From Calliopum simillimum (Eukaryota; Arthropoda; Insecta; Diptera; Lauxaniidae): a stretch of DNA of 64,000 bases. Below the pieces are notes generated by a model. It was not told the origin of the DNA. It saw only the letters and a program-made list of their open reading frames with translations, and made no database searches. This document shows positions 23,466-33,043 of this stretch, piece after piece (the stretch's first letter is position 1; each line of letters starts with the position of its first letter). Both the position numbers and the translations under genes were made by a program. The stretch is taken from contig OX638372.1 in NCBI GenBank assembly GCA_951812925.1, positions 72,185,407 through 72,249,406 of the forward strand, given 5' to 3'.

Positions 23466-23594
23466 TAGCCATGTTCAGTAGTTTTTTCTCTTCTCCTAAT
23501 TGTCATAATATTCTAAGTTGGAAAATGCATGGAATTTTCGATTCTTGCAAAACATTGACTAAAGTTCATAAAATTAGTATAATTTAGAATTCTC

Positions 23595-24847
23595 TTCACT
23601 TCCATGTTATCGAATTCACCTCCATTATCGCTTAAAAATTCTTTGATACGATGACCTTCCGTTTTTGCGAATTCTAAAACTTCTTTCAGCTTATCCTTTG
23701 CTTCTGATTTTTCTTGTAAGAAGAAACAATATCGGAACTTAGTGTATGCATCTTTAAAAATTATGAAATACCTTTTCTTGTTAAAGGATTCCGGAAATGG
23801 TCCGCATATATCAGCTGATAACAATTCGCCTGGAATAATTGTTCTTGGTTTTATTCCAAATGGTTGACGATGACATTTTCCCAATATGCAGGACTCACAA
23901 ATACTGCTATCCATCTTGATGTTGATTCCTAATTCTTTCTCAAGCATTTTCTTAATGTGACGTTTATCTTGATGTCCCCAACGTTCATGGTAAAGTTGAA
24001 GCATCGAATCTTTGCAAAATGTAGAGTGGGCTTGAACTCCACATTCTGGCAAAACTGCTCTAATATTTGCTTTGAATAAACTTCCGTTTAAATCTCGTGA
24101 ACCTTGAAGTATTCTTTTTCCTTTTATCGAAAGCCAGCAATTTGTTGAAGTTGACTTAAATTCACTGTCTTGATTTCTGTCTTGGGCTGCTAGTACTGAA
24201 AACAAATTTCTGGATATATCTGGAACGTACCACACATCCTTTAGAGTAAGAAATATTTTTTCTTTATTAACTGTTGAAACAATTTTTACTTCGCCTTTGC
24301 CAACTGCATTTAAAAGTTCTTTTCCTGCCGCCTTAATGCAACACGCACTTTTAAATTCCTCAAATGACCTAAATAAGCTGAAGTCATTTGTTATATGTCT
24401 GGTTGCTCCATTATCTATCCACCAATCTGATAATTCTTGATCAACTGAATGAGCTTCACCGCAGATTAAGTTAAGAGCAATGCTCGTCTCATGTGCTATG
24501 GATTTGATTTCACCTTTATTAGCTTTTGTTGGTCTTCCATCACTAATCCACTTTCTGCATTCCCGAACCCAATGTCCTTTTCTTTTGCAATAGTTACATT
24601 TATCATTTTCTTTATCGTCCTTCTTTTCATATTTTTGGTAAGATTTCTGTTTTTTCTTTTGCGATTTTATAAAAAATGCCTCATGATTTTTGTTTTCAAC
24701 AGTCTTTCCAAAATTTCTTTCAAACATGCAGAGTTGGTTAGTCATCTCTTCAAAATTTCTGTCTTCATTTTTTGTAAGCAGCATCCAACTTGATTTGAAA
24801 TTCTCATATTGCAATGGTAGAATTTGCAAAATTTTACATACCAACAA
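23595..24847 (-). pseudogene. Copia Gag knuckle, protease and integrase N-part
   Basis: Reads in order: Gag C-terminal helices, zinc knuckle CNYCKRKGHWVRECRKW, protease DWWIDNGATRHITND (where copia usually has D-S-G-A; here D-N-G-A), GAG-pre-integrase LYHERWGHQDKRHIKK and CESCILGKCHRQPFG, then the integrase core with SADICGPFP (first Asp) and FLSDNGGEFDN (second Asp). The frame is cut at RILN by the insertion at 21972-23581 and resumes beyond it. The altered protease motif may already impair the polyprotein. Confidence 0.9.
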
Positions 24848-24865
24848 TAAATCCGGTAAAAGGTT

Positions 24866-25330
24866 TTAATTTTTCGCTTTTAAACCGTTGTTGAGTTCAT
24901 TCCACAAATTCTTTAATTTGGCGATATGGGTTGAGATGTCATCAGTAGATGTCCAATTAAAAGAAAAAAATTCAATGCAAATGCCAAAAAGTTGATCCTT
25001 CGATGTTGCCTCGAACTGGATTTTCAACGCCTCCCAAGCATCAGCAGCCGTCTCCTTGTCCATTACCTTCTGATAGACCTCGTCGGTTACTGAGCTGGTT
25101 ATCATGGATTTTGCATAGCTGTTGGCTTTTCTATATAAATTATTTGTTTCCTTATAAATGCTTTTTTCTTCTGCAGTTGCTGTATCTGCTGGTTCTATTG
25201 GTTTCTCCAATCGTCGATCGATTACATCTAATGCTCCCTCATGGTAGTCTATTAAATCCCGGATTTTTCGTTTCCAAATTGGCCAATCGATTTCGCTTGC
25301 CAAGGGCTTGATGTGTTTTGATAGATCCAT
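24866..25330 (-). CDS. Copia Gag, N-terminal part
   Basis: 154 residues from the ATG at 25330 (MDLSKHIKPLASEIDWPIWK), the copia Gag start pattern with a Trp-rich W-P-I-W-K-R-K-I motif. Helical capsid region, with DAWEALKIQFE like the copia UBN2 Gag domain. It ends at a stop at 24866-24868, and the frame shifts into the next ORF, which lacks a strong start. The break is probably mutation. Confidence 0.88.
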   Translation of the reverse strand: MDLSKHIKPLASEIDWPIWKRKIRDLIDYHEGALDVIDRRLEKPIEPADTATAEEKSIYKETNNLYRKANSYAKSMITSSVTDEVYQKVMDKETAADAWEALKIQFEATSKDQLFGICIEFFSFNWTSTDDISTHIAKLKNLWNELNNGLKAKN

Positions 25331-25397
25331 ATTTTTATTGATAATCTTCTGTATTGATTATTTAAAAGGACGATTATATTTATTAAATTTATTGAGC

Positions 25398-25412
25398 TCC
25401 TGGGCCCATAAA
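25398..25412 (-). promoter_or_regulatory. Copia primer-binding site (initiator tRNA-Met, internal)
   Basis: The + strand reads CCTGGGCCCATAA just inside the 5' LTR. This matches the anticodon arm of insect initiator tRNA-Met (CTGGGCCCATAAC), so the element strand is complementary to it. Drosophila copia is known to prime from an internally cleaved initiator tRNA in this region. Confidence 0.85.
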
Positions 25413-25413
25413 C

Positions 25414-25577
25414 TGTTAAAGTTGGTTTGATTCAGTTTGATGAATTTTATTAGAATGAAAAAATAAAATTTTCATACATCATATTTCAAGTTCATCTCAA
25501 ACAAAACTTAGATTTGTGGAATACAAAGTATAAAAACTTAAAGTATAAATGGGAGTTATTATTTGTGGATTTCAACA
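25414..25577 (-). repeat. Copia 5' LTR
   Basis: 164 bp; only about one difference from the other LTR visible by eye (GTTGG for GTTGA). Confidence 0.93.
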
Positions 25578-25615
25578 GTTTCAACCAATTTAAGATTTTT
25601 TTTTTTTTATTTCAG

Positions 25616-25938
25616 GGGGAACTGAAAAGCGATCGCATGCTTTAACACCTGTCGAAAGAAAAGTAATCGCTTATCATGAATCGGGACATGCTTTAATTGG
25701 TTGGCTGTTACCGAACTCCGATATTTTATTAAAGGTCACGATTGTTCCACGAACTAGTTTAGCACTGGGGTTTGCCCAATATACACCCAGCGAGCAACAA
25801 CTTTATACCAAAGATGAACTCTTTGATAAAATGTGTATGGCACTTGGTGGGAGAGCTGCGGAAAGTGTAACATTTAATCGAATCACCACAGGAGCTCAAA
25901 ACGACTTAGAAAAAGTTACAAAAATTGCATACTCTCAG
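25616..25938 (+). CDS. SPG7: Paraplegin exon: zinc metalloprotease domain
   Basis: One base carried over from the previous exon plus 323 bases gives 108 codons, ending in phase 0. It holds the M41 protease active site HESGH (zinc ligands His and His, catalytic Glu). The motif [20 protein letters not shown] follows, then [12 protein letters not shown], and [12 protein letters not shown], which carries the third zinc ligand Asp. The acceptor follows a long T tract and the exon begins 39 bp after the right LTR of the copia element. The donor is GTAATT and the next intron is just 53 bp. Confidence 0.96.
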
Positions 25939-25991
25939 GTAATTTACTTAAATGTATTTAACTTAGTTACCTTTATACGTGCGTATTTCAG

Positions 25992-26183
25992 ATAAAAAAG
26001 TTTGGTATGAATGATGTTGTTGGGCCCGTGTACTTCAGTGATTCTGATAAAAACAATTCGATTGAGAAACCGTTTTCAAAAGCATTGGAAAGTATCATAG
26101 ATATTGAAGCAAGGAAAACTGTTGAATCTGCTTATAACAAGGCAGAAGAACTTTTAATAAACAATAAAGACAAATTGAAAAAG
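25992..26183 (+). CDS. SPG7: Paraplegin exon: C-terminal helical part of protease
   Basis: 64 codons, phase 0 at both ends; acceptor TTTCAG, donor GTTTGT at 26184. Reads [15 protein letters not shown] near the start, then a charged helical stretch with [17 protein letters not shown]. This matches the helical tail of M41 proteases that packs beneath the catalytic domain. It is linked to exon 25616-25938 by a 53-bp intron and to the final exon across 12.4 kb. Confidence 0.93.
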
Positions 26184-26950
26184 GTTTGTGGAAAAAATTA
26201 TACTAAGTAATACAAAATTTTTAACTTAAGAAAATTACCCGTGTAACAGGTAACTTACCAGATCTATTTATTTATTTATTAAATTCGATCTACATATTAA
26301 CAAATCTTACAAACTAAAATAAGAATCAATAAATTCAAGCTTACATTAAAGCCAATCTTTTAACTTGTGCATTATCAGTTCTACGAAAGAATGTATACAG
26401 AAAATAACTGACTTTGAAGGGAAGTGCATTAAAGCAACACTTTATCACATAAAAATTCGGGAAATCTCAATTCTGTATAAATTTTTGATTGATAGCGGTT
26501 CTCATTTTTACCGATTCTATGGACAAAAAAAAAATAGGTTCACACTGTTTAATATTTCAAATAATTCCCTTTTTTTGCAAAATAGCTTTAGTTGGTATCA
26601 CTCGATCTCCGTTTTGGATAATAGATGGCATTGCAAATAAAAATTATATCAAAAATAGAACAAAGTGGGTCGTGGAAGCAGGGGCGTGGAGAGAAAATCC
26701 GGGCCCGGGGGTATTTATATACCGGGCCCCTCCAATACTAGTATTTTTTTATTTGATACTAACCCACAGGATGCCCAAGAGATATATGAAATGTTTAAAG
26801 TTGTGATTTTGTTTGCTTCCCGCCCATATTCATAAAATAAAAGTGTTCGATCAATGCTTGAAAAATATACTAAAAAAAGGCAAATCATTTTAACTGCCCG
26901 TTGCACACTGGGGCTATGGAAATGATTTGGTTCAAAACCACCCAGACATC
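26184..26950. other. Intron start, no gene seen
   Basis: AT-rich. A GC-rich inverted patch (CCGGGCCCGGGGG ... CCGGGCCCCTCC, about 26698-26732) recurs near 31466-31636, so the 26.7-31.6 kb block may be one repeat family carrying insertions. Confidence 0.45.
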
Positions 26951-27548
26951 GCAATTTTCATCGAAATATAAAAATTCTTAAAGTGGGATATTCGTTTTGT
27001 CATACTGAAGAATTGTACGAAGCTTAATTTCCTAAATGTGACTTTATCAATTTGCCGAGTGACCTTGAAAAATGTTATTCAATGTTCGAAAAATAGAGAT
27101 ACCATTAAAAATCTTTTTTTACTCAAGAGGAAAGCATCTTACGAAAAAAGTTTACTAGGCAAAAAATGCTTAGAATCGTCCAAGCAATACGTGAGATTTT
27201 TTTGGATTTTTTTGGTAACTTTTTTTTTTTTTGAATAATTTAAAAAATTTTTTTTTTGTTTTTCAAAAATTATTCAAAAAAAAAAGTTTAAAAAAATTCC
27301 AAAAAAATCACACGTATTGCTTGGACGATTCTCAGCATTTTATGCCTAGTACACTTTTATCGTAAGATGCTTTCCTCTTGAGTAAAAACATATTTTTGCC
27401 TTCCGCGGGCGTTCAAAAGCCAAAATCTCCCATTTAGCGTCCGAATCCCATCTTGAGTCATATTTAGGAAATTAAGCTTCGTATCATTCTTCAGTATGAC
27501 AAAACGATTATCCCACTTTAAGAATTTTTATATTTCGATGAAAATTGC
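26951..27548. mobile_element. Foldback element with ~290-bp arms
   Basis: The segment from GCAATTTTCATCGAAATAT (26951) returns inverted up to 27548. Arms share CTCAAGAGGAAAGCATCTTA, CGTCCAAGCAATACGTG and TTAAGAATTTTTATATTTCG-type segments. They meet at an A/T-rich centre near 27245. The right arm has a 50-60 bp extra segment. No coding capacity. Confidence 0.82.
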
Positions 27549-27819
27549 AATTTGTTGGTGGTTTTGAACATGGAGTCCCCAGTGTGCGTTGGCTCGGGCT
27601 TTGAAATCGATTTTCATGTGAGCCTGAACCTAACCTAAAAGCCCTTAATTTAGAGGCCCGTGGGGACCCGTAAATCACACGAAGGTTTAGGAGCACGAAC
27701 TTGGAAAAAATTCTGTTCTTAAATAAAAATACAGAAAATAATGTATAAGTAAAGTGTTAAGAATGAAAATGGATTAAGTTAAGTCAAACTAAAAAAACTT
27801 ATTAGATTTTTCCAAAAAT
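27549..27819. other. Intron sequence, no gene seen
   Basis: Moderate GC, then AT-rich; nothing recognised. Confidence 0.4.
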
Positions 27820-28280
27820 AGTCCGGGTGCCCACACTTAAAAAAAATCTTATAGAATAACAGGCTGAAACTTTCATAATCGCTTAATTACATTGAGACCT
27901 ACAAACTTTACCATTGTGACAAATACGTCGAGTGGGGCGTTTTGGCTGTGGCAGCTGTCAAACATGTCAAAGTTATGACCCCCCCTGGACTGATGAATAA
28001 CCGGTTAATTTTTTGTGAATCCACAGTTTTTTATTATTATTAAATGATAAAACAGTCGACCTACTAAAAGAGGGGGTCGTTTGGCGGGGCCTACGCGCTC
28101 AACATGTAATAGTTACACCTACCAACGAATTAATAAATAGCCAGCTAATTCTTTCAGAATTTGCTGTTTTTTCATAGTACTGTCACGCAATTATATTGAC
28201 CTACAATTTGAAAGGGCCGTTTTCCTCAACCTACACCCTAAACATGTATGACTTTTAGGGGGGTCGGACTGATAAATAAC
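27820..28280. repeat. Left long TIR
   Basis: Inverse of 30922-31385 with few mismatches. GC content is higher than in the interior. Confidence 0.92.
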
Positions 28281-29317
28281 TGTAGGTCAGAAAGAGAGTA
28301 ACATTTTTAATAGTATTTGATGATCAAAAAAGTCATTGACCTACAAAAAATATGGGCCCTATCTCATAACCTACAAAAAAATGTATCAAATTATCCAACC
28401 TATGACATCTGCGTGTATGGTATAATATTAAATTTTAATTTACAGTTAATCTATCAATTTAAGACAAAAACTACAAGAATAGTTTTTTGTTTATCTCAGT
28501 CACACGAATTTTTTTTTGCTAAATACATTTTTTAATAAATTAATAAATAATAAACTATAAAAAAAATTGATATACATTGAACTATGCAATAGAGACGCAC
28601 TTTTCGTCAGTATTTAAATATAAAAGTGTGAGAAAGCTTATTATATTTGTAGAAGTCATAATATGAACATTGTATATTTCAATTAAAAATTAAAAACAAT
28701 TAAATTGTTTAAATAATTGCAAGTTGTTAAGTTGTCAATTTATGCAAAAATGTTTAAAATACAAAATACAAATCGAAAAAAGATTAAACAAACAATAGCA
28801 GTTGTTGTTGTTGTTTTAATTAATCATTTAGTTAAAAACACACTTTGACTTGTAAAACAAAACTCTGTGGCGCACAACCCACGTGTTACTTACTGCAATT
28901 TGTAGCCGTATGATTGATTTTTCAAAAATTTCTCTGTTGATTTGTTTACGCTCAATAATTTTTAATTAAATTGTATTTAAAATTGATAACTATACAGATT
29001 TTTTTAAGAAATAGTTTTCGCTAATGAATAACTTATGTATTTATCGACTATTTTTTTTTACTTTGTTAATCCTGTGAGTCGCACATACGCCGATATATCG
29101 GCTTGAAATATTCTTTGCTGGGTTATGGGATTACTGGGTTGTTAGGTTGCTTGTTTAAATATTGTTGGTTTAAAGGAAAAAAGAAAGCTTAACAATTTAC
29201 TACAATATAGCGATTTTTAAAAAATTAAATGAAATTCAAGTTTATTTATTTATAACCTACGCCAATAGTAGTTTATTTATAATCTACGCCATGCGATTTA
29301 TGCTTTAACTTATAATT

Positions 29318-29441
29318 TAATCGAAATCGTCGTCAAATGCACTGCTATCACTCTCTTCATCGTCATCAGTATTCTCGGCACTACTACATTCGGCAGAATC
29401 ATTATCTAATTCGGCATCAGCATCAGTAATATTAAACTCTG
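29318..29441 (-). CDS. Possible acidic terminal exon
   Basis: A frame behind the acceptor TTGCAG at 29442 reads an Asp/Glu/Ser-rich tail (DADAELDNDSAECSS ... DDDFD) and stops at 29318. The phase does not match the predicted donor at 29525, so either a small deletion or a different donor is involved. Confidence 0.3.
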
Positions 29442-29524
29442 CAAGGGATAAAATTGTTAATTAAATATGTAAGTATTATAACATACAGTTGTGACAATTT
29501 AATGAATATAAAAGAGAATAATAC

Positions 29525-29651
29525 CTTAATACCATTACAGTACAATCGTAATTCAATTGGCAAATATGATATATGATTTTTGTATCTGCTTCTTCATGGG
29601 CTTCACAGCTCATGTTGTAGTCAATGGTTCTCTTCATTTTGCCATTAGTAG
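29525..29651 (-). CDS. Probable second exon of the long-TIR protein
   Basis: After a 72-bp intron (acceptor TTATTAG/C) the frame continues in phase as ATNGKMKRTIDYN, then CEAHEEADTKIIYHICQLN. The HEEADTK motif looks like a conserved acidic core. It ends at AAG/GTATTA (29525). The splice sites are predicted by eye. Confidence 0.45.
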
Positions 29652-29723
29652 CTAATAAATAAAAAATATTTTATTTTAAAATCTGGTGAAATATTTAAAA
29701 CAAAGAATAAAATATATAAATAC

Positions 29724-30534
29724 CTTCGTATATGTAGCATTTATCAAAATTCAACTTTACAATTGTACCATCGCAGATTGCTGAATGATTATCTAAAGCC
29801 CAATCTTCAATAAGAAACTCAACAAACCTCTCTTTAAAGTTCGGACTTTTCAGTAGTTTGCCAAAATCGTGTGGCCTTTTATTTGCGCTCCGGACATCGT
29901 AAAAAGCATCGTCTTCACCTCGCAAACTGCGTTCATAATCTTTTATACTTGGTTTTTGATATCTGTCGAAGATAATATGAATTTCTTTGCCTTTTTTCAC
30001 CAATATTTGAAGTATGTGCCTCGAAATTGATGAATACCTATCTGGCACATTTTTAAGAGTGTGTAGCAAATGAAACCCATCGATTATATGGATATCCGCT
30101 GGCGGGAGATCTTCTTTCTTGTTCTGATGAGCAACAAGAGTTTCCATAATTACAGATTTTGGAGTTTTACAAATTTCACCAGTACTATGACATAGCGAAA
30201 AAGGCATAGGCGCCAAAGGATAAGTCAGGGCTTTTTCCAAATCAATGTTTTGTTTGCGAGCCATATAAAGCAATCGACCAAAAATATCTCTTTGAATTTT
30301 TACTTCTGTTATTTTACCATTAATACAAACTTTTTTACTAATAACCTTGTTAGCAAAATTTAAGATTTTATTTTTTGGGATTGACTTTTCAAACCTATCA
30401 GCATTTGTGACACTCTCTGCAATAAACTGTTGGTGCTGCATTTCGCCTTTACTTTCTACAGTCGATAAAAATTCATATATGTCATTTGATACAGACTGCC
30501 CTGTTGCTATATTACATAGAATTTCAATGTACAA
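29724..30534 (-). CDS. Unrecognised protein of the long-TIR element, main exon
   Basis: About 270 codons from an ATG at 30534 to a donor-like GAAG/GTATTT at 29724. I do not recognise a named family. Visible: IHIIDGFHLLHTL, and a basic segment KEIHIIFDRYQKPSIKDYER-R. The FDRY..SIK pattern recalls uncharacterised proteins repeated in invertebrate genomes (memory-based, weak). No transposase catalytic triad is obvious. No signal peptide or membrane segment. The frame is intact over 270 residues, unlike most elements here. Upstream exons may be missing. Confidence 0.6.
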
Positions 30535-30921
30535 TGTTAAAAATTTATAAACAATATTATGGTTTTAATAACGGTAAAATATGTAATTGGCAATGTAAGT
30601 CAGATAAAAATTGTTTAAACGAAAACCCATCAACAAAAATATAGTATATGTATTTTTTAATTGTAATTTACAGCCAAACCATTGATTTTCCGAAATAAAC
30701 CCACCAATACTTTTTTGTTGAACTTTTTGAGCTCGATAATTTTTATTCGAAACATTTTTTTCTAAATTGAAAATTAAACATGTTATGGTTGTTGGATCGT
30801 TTGAAAAACAAAATTTAAGTGTTTTTTTTTTTTTTTTTATTACTGCTCCATTTTTTTTTGTAGGTCACTTATAACATTGTAAACTATGTTGTATTTTAAA
30901 CAAAAAAAAAAAAAAAAAAAA

Positions 30922-31385
30922 TGGTTATTTATAAGTCCGACCCCCCCTAAAAGTCATACATGTTTAGGGCGTAGGTTGAGGAAAACGGCCCTTTCAAATT
31001 GTAGGTCAATATAATTGCGTGACAGTACTATGAAAAAACAACAAATTCTGAAAGAATTAGCTGGCTATTTATTAATCCGTTGGTAGGTGTAACTATTACA
31101 TGTTGAGCGCGTAGGCCCCGCCAAACGACCCCCTCTTTTTGTAGGTCGACTGTTTTATCATTTAATAATAATAAAAAACTGTGGATTCACAAAAAATTAA
31201 CCAGTTATTCATCAGTCCAGGGGGGGTCATAACTTTGACATGTTTGACAGCTGCCACAGCCAAAACGCCCCACTCGACGTATTTGTCACAATGGTAAAGT
31301 TTGTAGGTCTCAATGTAATTAAGCGATTATGAAAGTTTCAGCCTGTTATTCTATAAGATTTTTTTTAAGTGTGGGCACCCGGACT
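30922..31385. repeat. Right long TIR
   Basis: Inverse of 27820-28280; preceded by a 20-bp A tract. Confidence 0.92.
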
Positions 31386-31734
31386 AAAAGCTTAAGTGAG
31401 CAGACAATGCGTAATCTTTGTTTTTCTCGTTTGAAAAAAAAAAAAATAATAATAATAATAATTGTGCGGGCCCGGGCTTTTTCTCAAGTGCTTGTTTCGT
31501 GTTCGTCGGTTGGGCCTGTTTCCTCAAGTTGAGCGTAAATATAATTTCGTATGCTTGCAAAAAACTACTATAATTTTATTAATGAAGATTTTGTTTCTGC
31601 TTAAGTCCGGCCCCTCCAAAAAACTCCGGGCCCGGGGGAATCCCACCCTTACCCCCCCCCCCCTTCTCGTCAGGCCTGCGTGGAAGGCATTGCTCGAACG
31701 AAAAGCGTTCTATCATCAGTATGCTATGATGTGA
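31386..31734. other. Intron sequence with GC patches
   Basis: Contains (AAT)n, two CGGGCCCGGG patches (31467, 31627) and a C12-13 run near 31654. No gene seen. Confidence 0.45.
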
Positions 31735-31960
31735 GTTCCGAAGCCAACGAGAAATAGCCAAAATAATTGGAAGATCTCAAAAGTTTGTTTGTAATGGACA
31801 CAAAAACCACAATTAAATTGCGGTAGATCACGAAAAACAACTGAAAAGATCATATTTTTTTGCCCAGGGATCATATCTGGGGTCCGTTTTAGTCTAATGC
31901 AGTCATCCAAGCAGAGTTTGGAGTTCCAGTTTCTAACAGAACTGGGCGGCCAAAATTATT
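31735..31960 (+). pseudogene. Tc1-like transposase N-terminal fragment
   Basis: Reads QREIAKIIGRSQKFVCN, the HTH of Tc1-like transposases, then weaker matches after the linker. Truncated and interrupted by stops. It could be the front of the element whose tail lies at 35933-36320. Confidence 0.55.
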
Positions 31961-32179
31961 TGTGTGCTAAAATAGAATCTTGATGATGCAAATAAATGTG
32001 AAACATTTATTTTTCCCATAAAAATTTATTTTTAAGAAAGTTATGGCATAAAGAAAGAAGTGCTTATGTTTAAAATAAATACTTTTGGGTCTACAACTTA
32101 AAAAGCTTGTTTTTTTTTTTTTGCTCAAAATATGCATTTTGATAAAAAAAATGAATTAATACATTATTCAAAGTATTGT

Positions 32180-32400
32180 TCATTGGAAGATCGAGTAATG
32201 TTTCCAATCTTCAAACTTATTTGGCTGCCCAGGACGTTCTTTGTCTTCGATGTCAAAATCACCATTTTTAAATCGTGCGAACCACTTTTTACACACTCTA
32301 ACCTCTGGAGCATATTCTTCTTTTTTTTTTAATTAAAAACTTTCCCGCAAATGCTGTTTTGTTGGCACGTATTTTGACATTTTCAGCGTAATAAAAAATT
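32180..32400 (-). pseudogene. Mariner transposase N-terminal fragment
   Basis: The minus strand encodes the mariner WFARFKNGDFDIEDKERPGQ pattern, followed by PNKFEDW-like sequence. Only the N-terminal part remains. Confidence 0.6.
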
Positions 32401-32519
32401 GGTTTATATTGTATCAACTGCTGTTCACTTTGACAGATCGAATCTAATAGAATTTTTGGCGCTCTTTAAGATGCAATAGCTTTCAATGACAACAAATCAG
32501 ACATATATTAAGGAGTGAG

Positions 32520-33040
32520 ATCGAAAAAAGCCTTCCATTAGAGATTTGATAGTTGTCCCATCTTTCTTTAAAATCTTCGACATTTTGGGACACCTTTTTT
32601 GTGATCTTTAAGTTTCTTTTCACATGAGCCCAATATCTCTCCACTGGTCTTAGCTCCGGACACTTTGGAGGTTGGCCTCTCTTGGTACAAAAACTATGTT
32701 ATTACTTTGGTACCACTCCAGAGCTTTCTTGCCATAGTGACATGATGCCAAATCAGGCCAAAAATATGTGGACACTTTGTGCTCTCTTATGAAAGGAAGA
32801 AGTCTTTTTTTCAAACATGCTTTGATGTTTATTTCGGTATTTATAGTGCCCACTGTAACAAATGACTTGCTTCTTTTGCTGCAACTGCATATAGCTTGCC
32901 ATACCAGGAATTTTTTAGGAAATTTTGTCTGCTTTTGGATTCTAAATTGTTCTTCGACATTTCCTCCAGCATCAGCAACAGAAATATTTTGACCCGGAAG
33001 CGGCGTAAAATCTGCCAGTACAAACGTTTCGTCGTCCATT
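32520..33040 (-). pseudogene. Tc1-like catalytic domain
   Basis: MDDETFVLADFTPLPG (first catalytic Asp region), FLVWQAICSC, STYFWPDLASCHYGKKALEW (second Asp region) and VFVPREANLQS, then ERYWAHVKRNLK in a shifted frame. The third catalytic residue lies in the shifted part. Confidence 0.7.
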
Positions 33041-33043
33041 ATA

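Larger units (their letters stand above)
21972..23581 (-). mobile_element. Tandem ribozyme/tRNA-like retroelement (Penelope/retrozyme-like)
   Basis: Inserted in the copia integrase with a 13-bp duplication ATTTAGAATTCTC (21959-21971, 23582-23594). Made of unit 1 (21972-22511, 540 bp), unit 2 (22512-23054, 543 bp), a 127-bp start of unit 3, an A-tract (about 23182-23206) and an inverted 375-bp partial unit. Each full unit has, on the minus strand, a tRNA-like A/B-box module and then a hammerhead-like core. No protein is encoded. The long duplication suggests target-primed retrotransposition; tandem plus inverted truncated copies recall Penelope-like elements. The class is an inference. Confidence 0.75.
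19245..25577 (-). mobile_element. Copia-type LTR retrotransposon, full length with insertion
   Basis: Two 164-bp LTRs (TG...CA) of near-identical sequence and a perfect 5-bp duplication GTTTC (19240-19244, 25578-25582). Minus-strand order Gag, protease, integrase, RT, RNase H is diagnostic of Ty1/copia. A 1.6-kb insertion with its own 13-bp duplication splits the integrase. A few frameshifts separate the frames. The nearly identical LTRs suggest a younger insertion than the BEL element. Antisense in paraplegin intron 13105-25615. Confidence 0.95.
27820..31385 (-). mobile_element. 3.6-kb DNA element with ~460-bp terminal inverted repeats
   Basis: Starts AGTCCGGGTGCCCACACTT and ends with its inverse. 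The arms 27820-28280 and 30922-31385 match almost base for base, including GTGACAAATACGTCGAGTGG, TGGCAGCTGTCAAACATGTC and TTTAGGGGGGTCGGACT. The interior is AT-rich and encodes a minus-strand, apparently spliced protein of a family I do not recognise. No clear target duplication. It may be self-mobile or a foldback carrying the gene. Confidence 0.85.
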
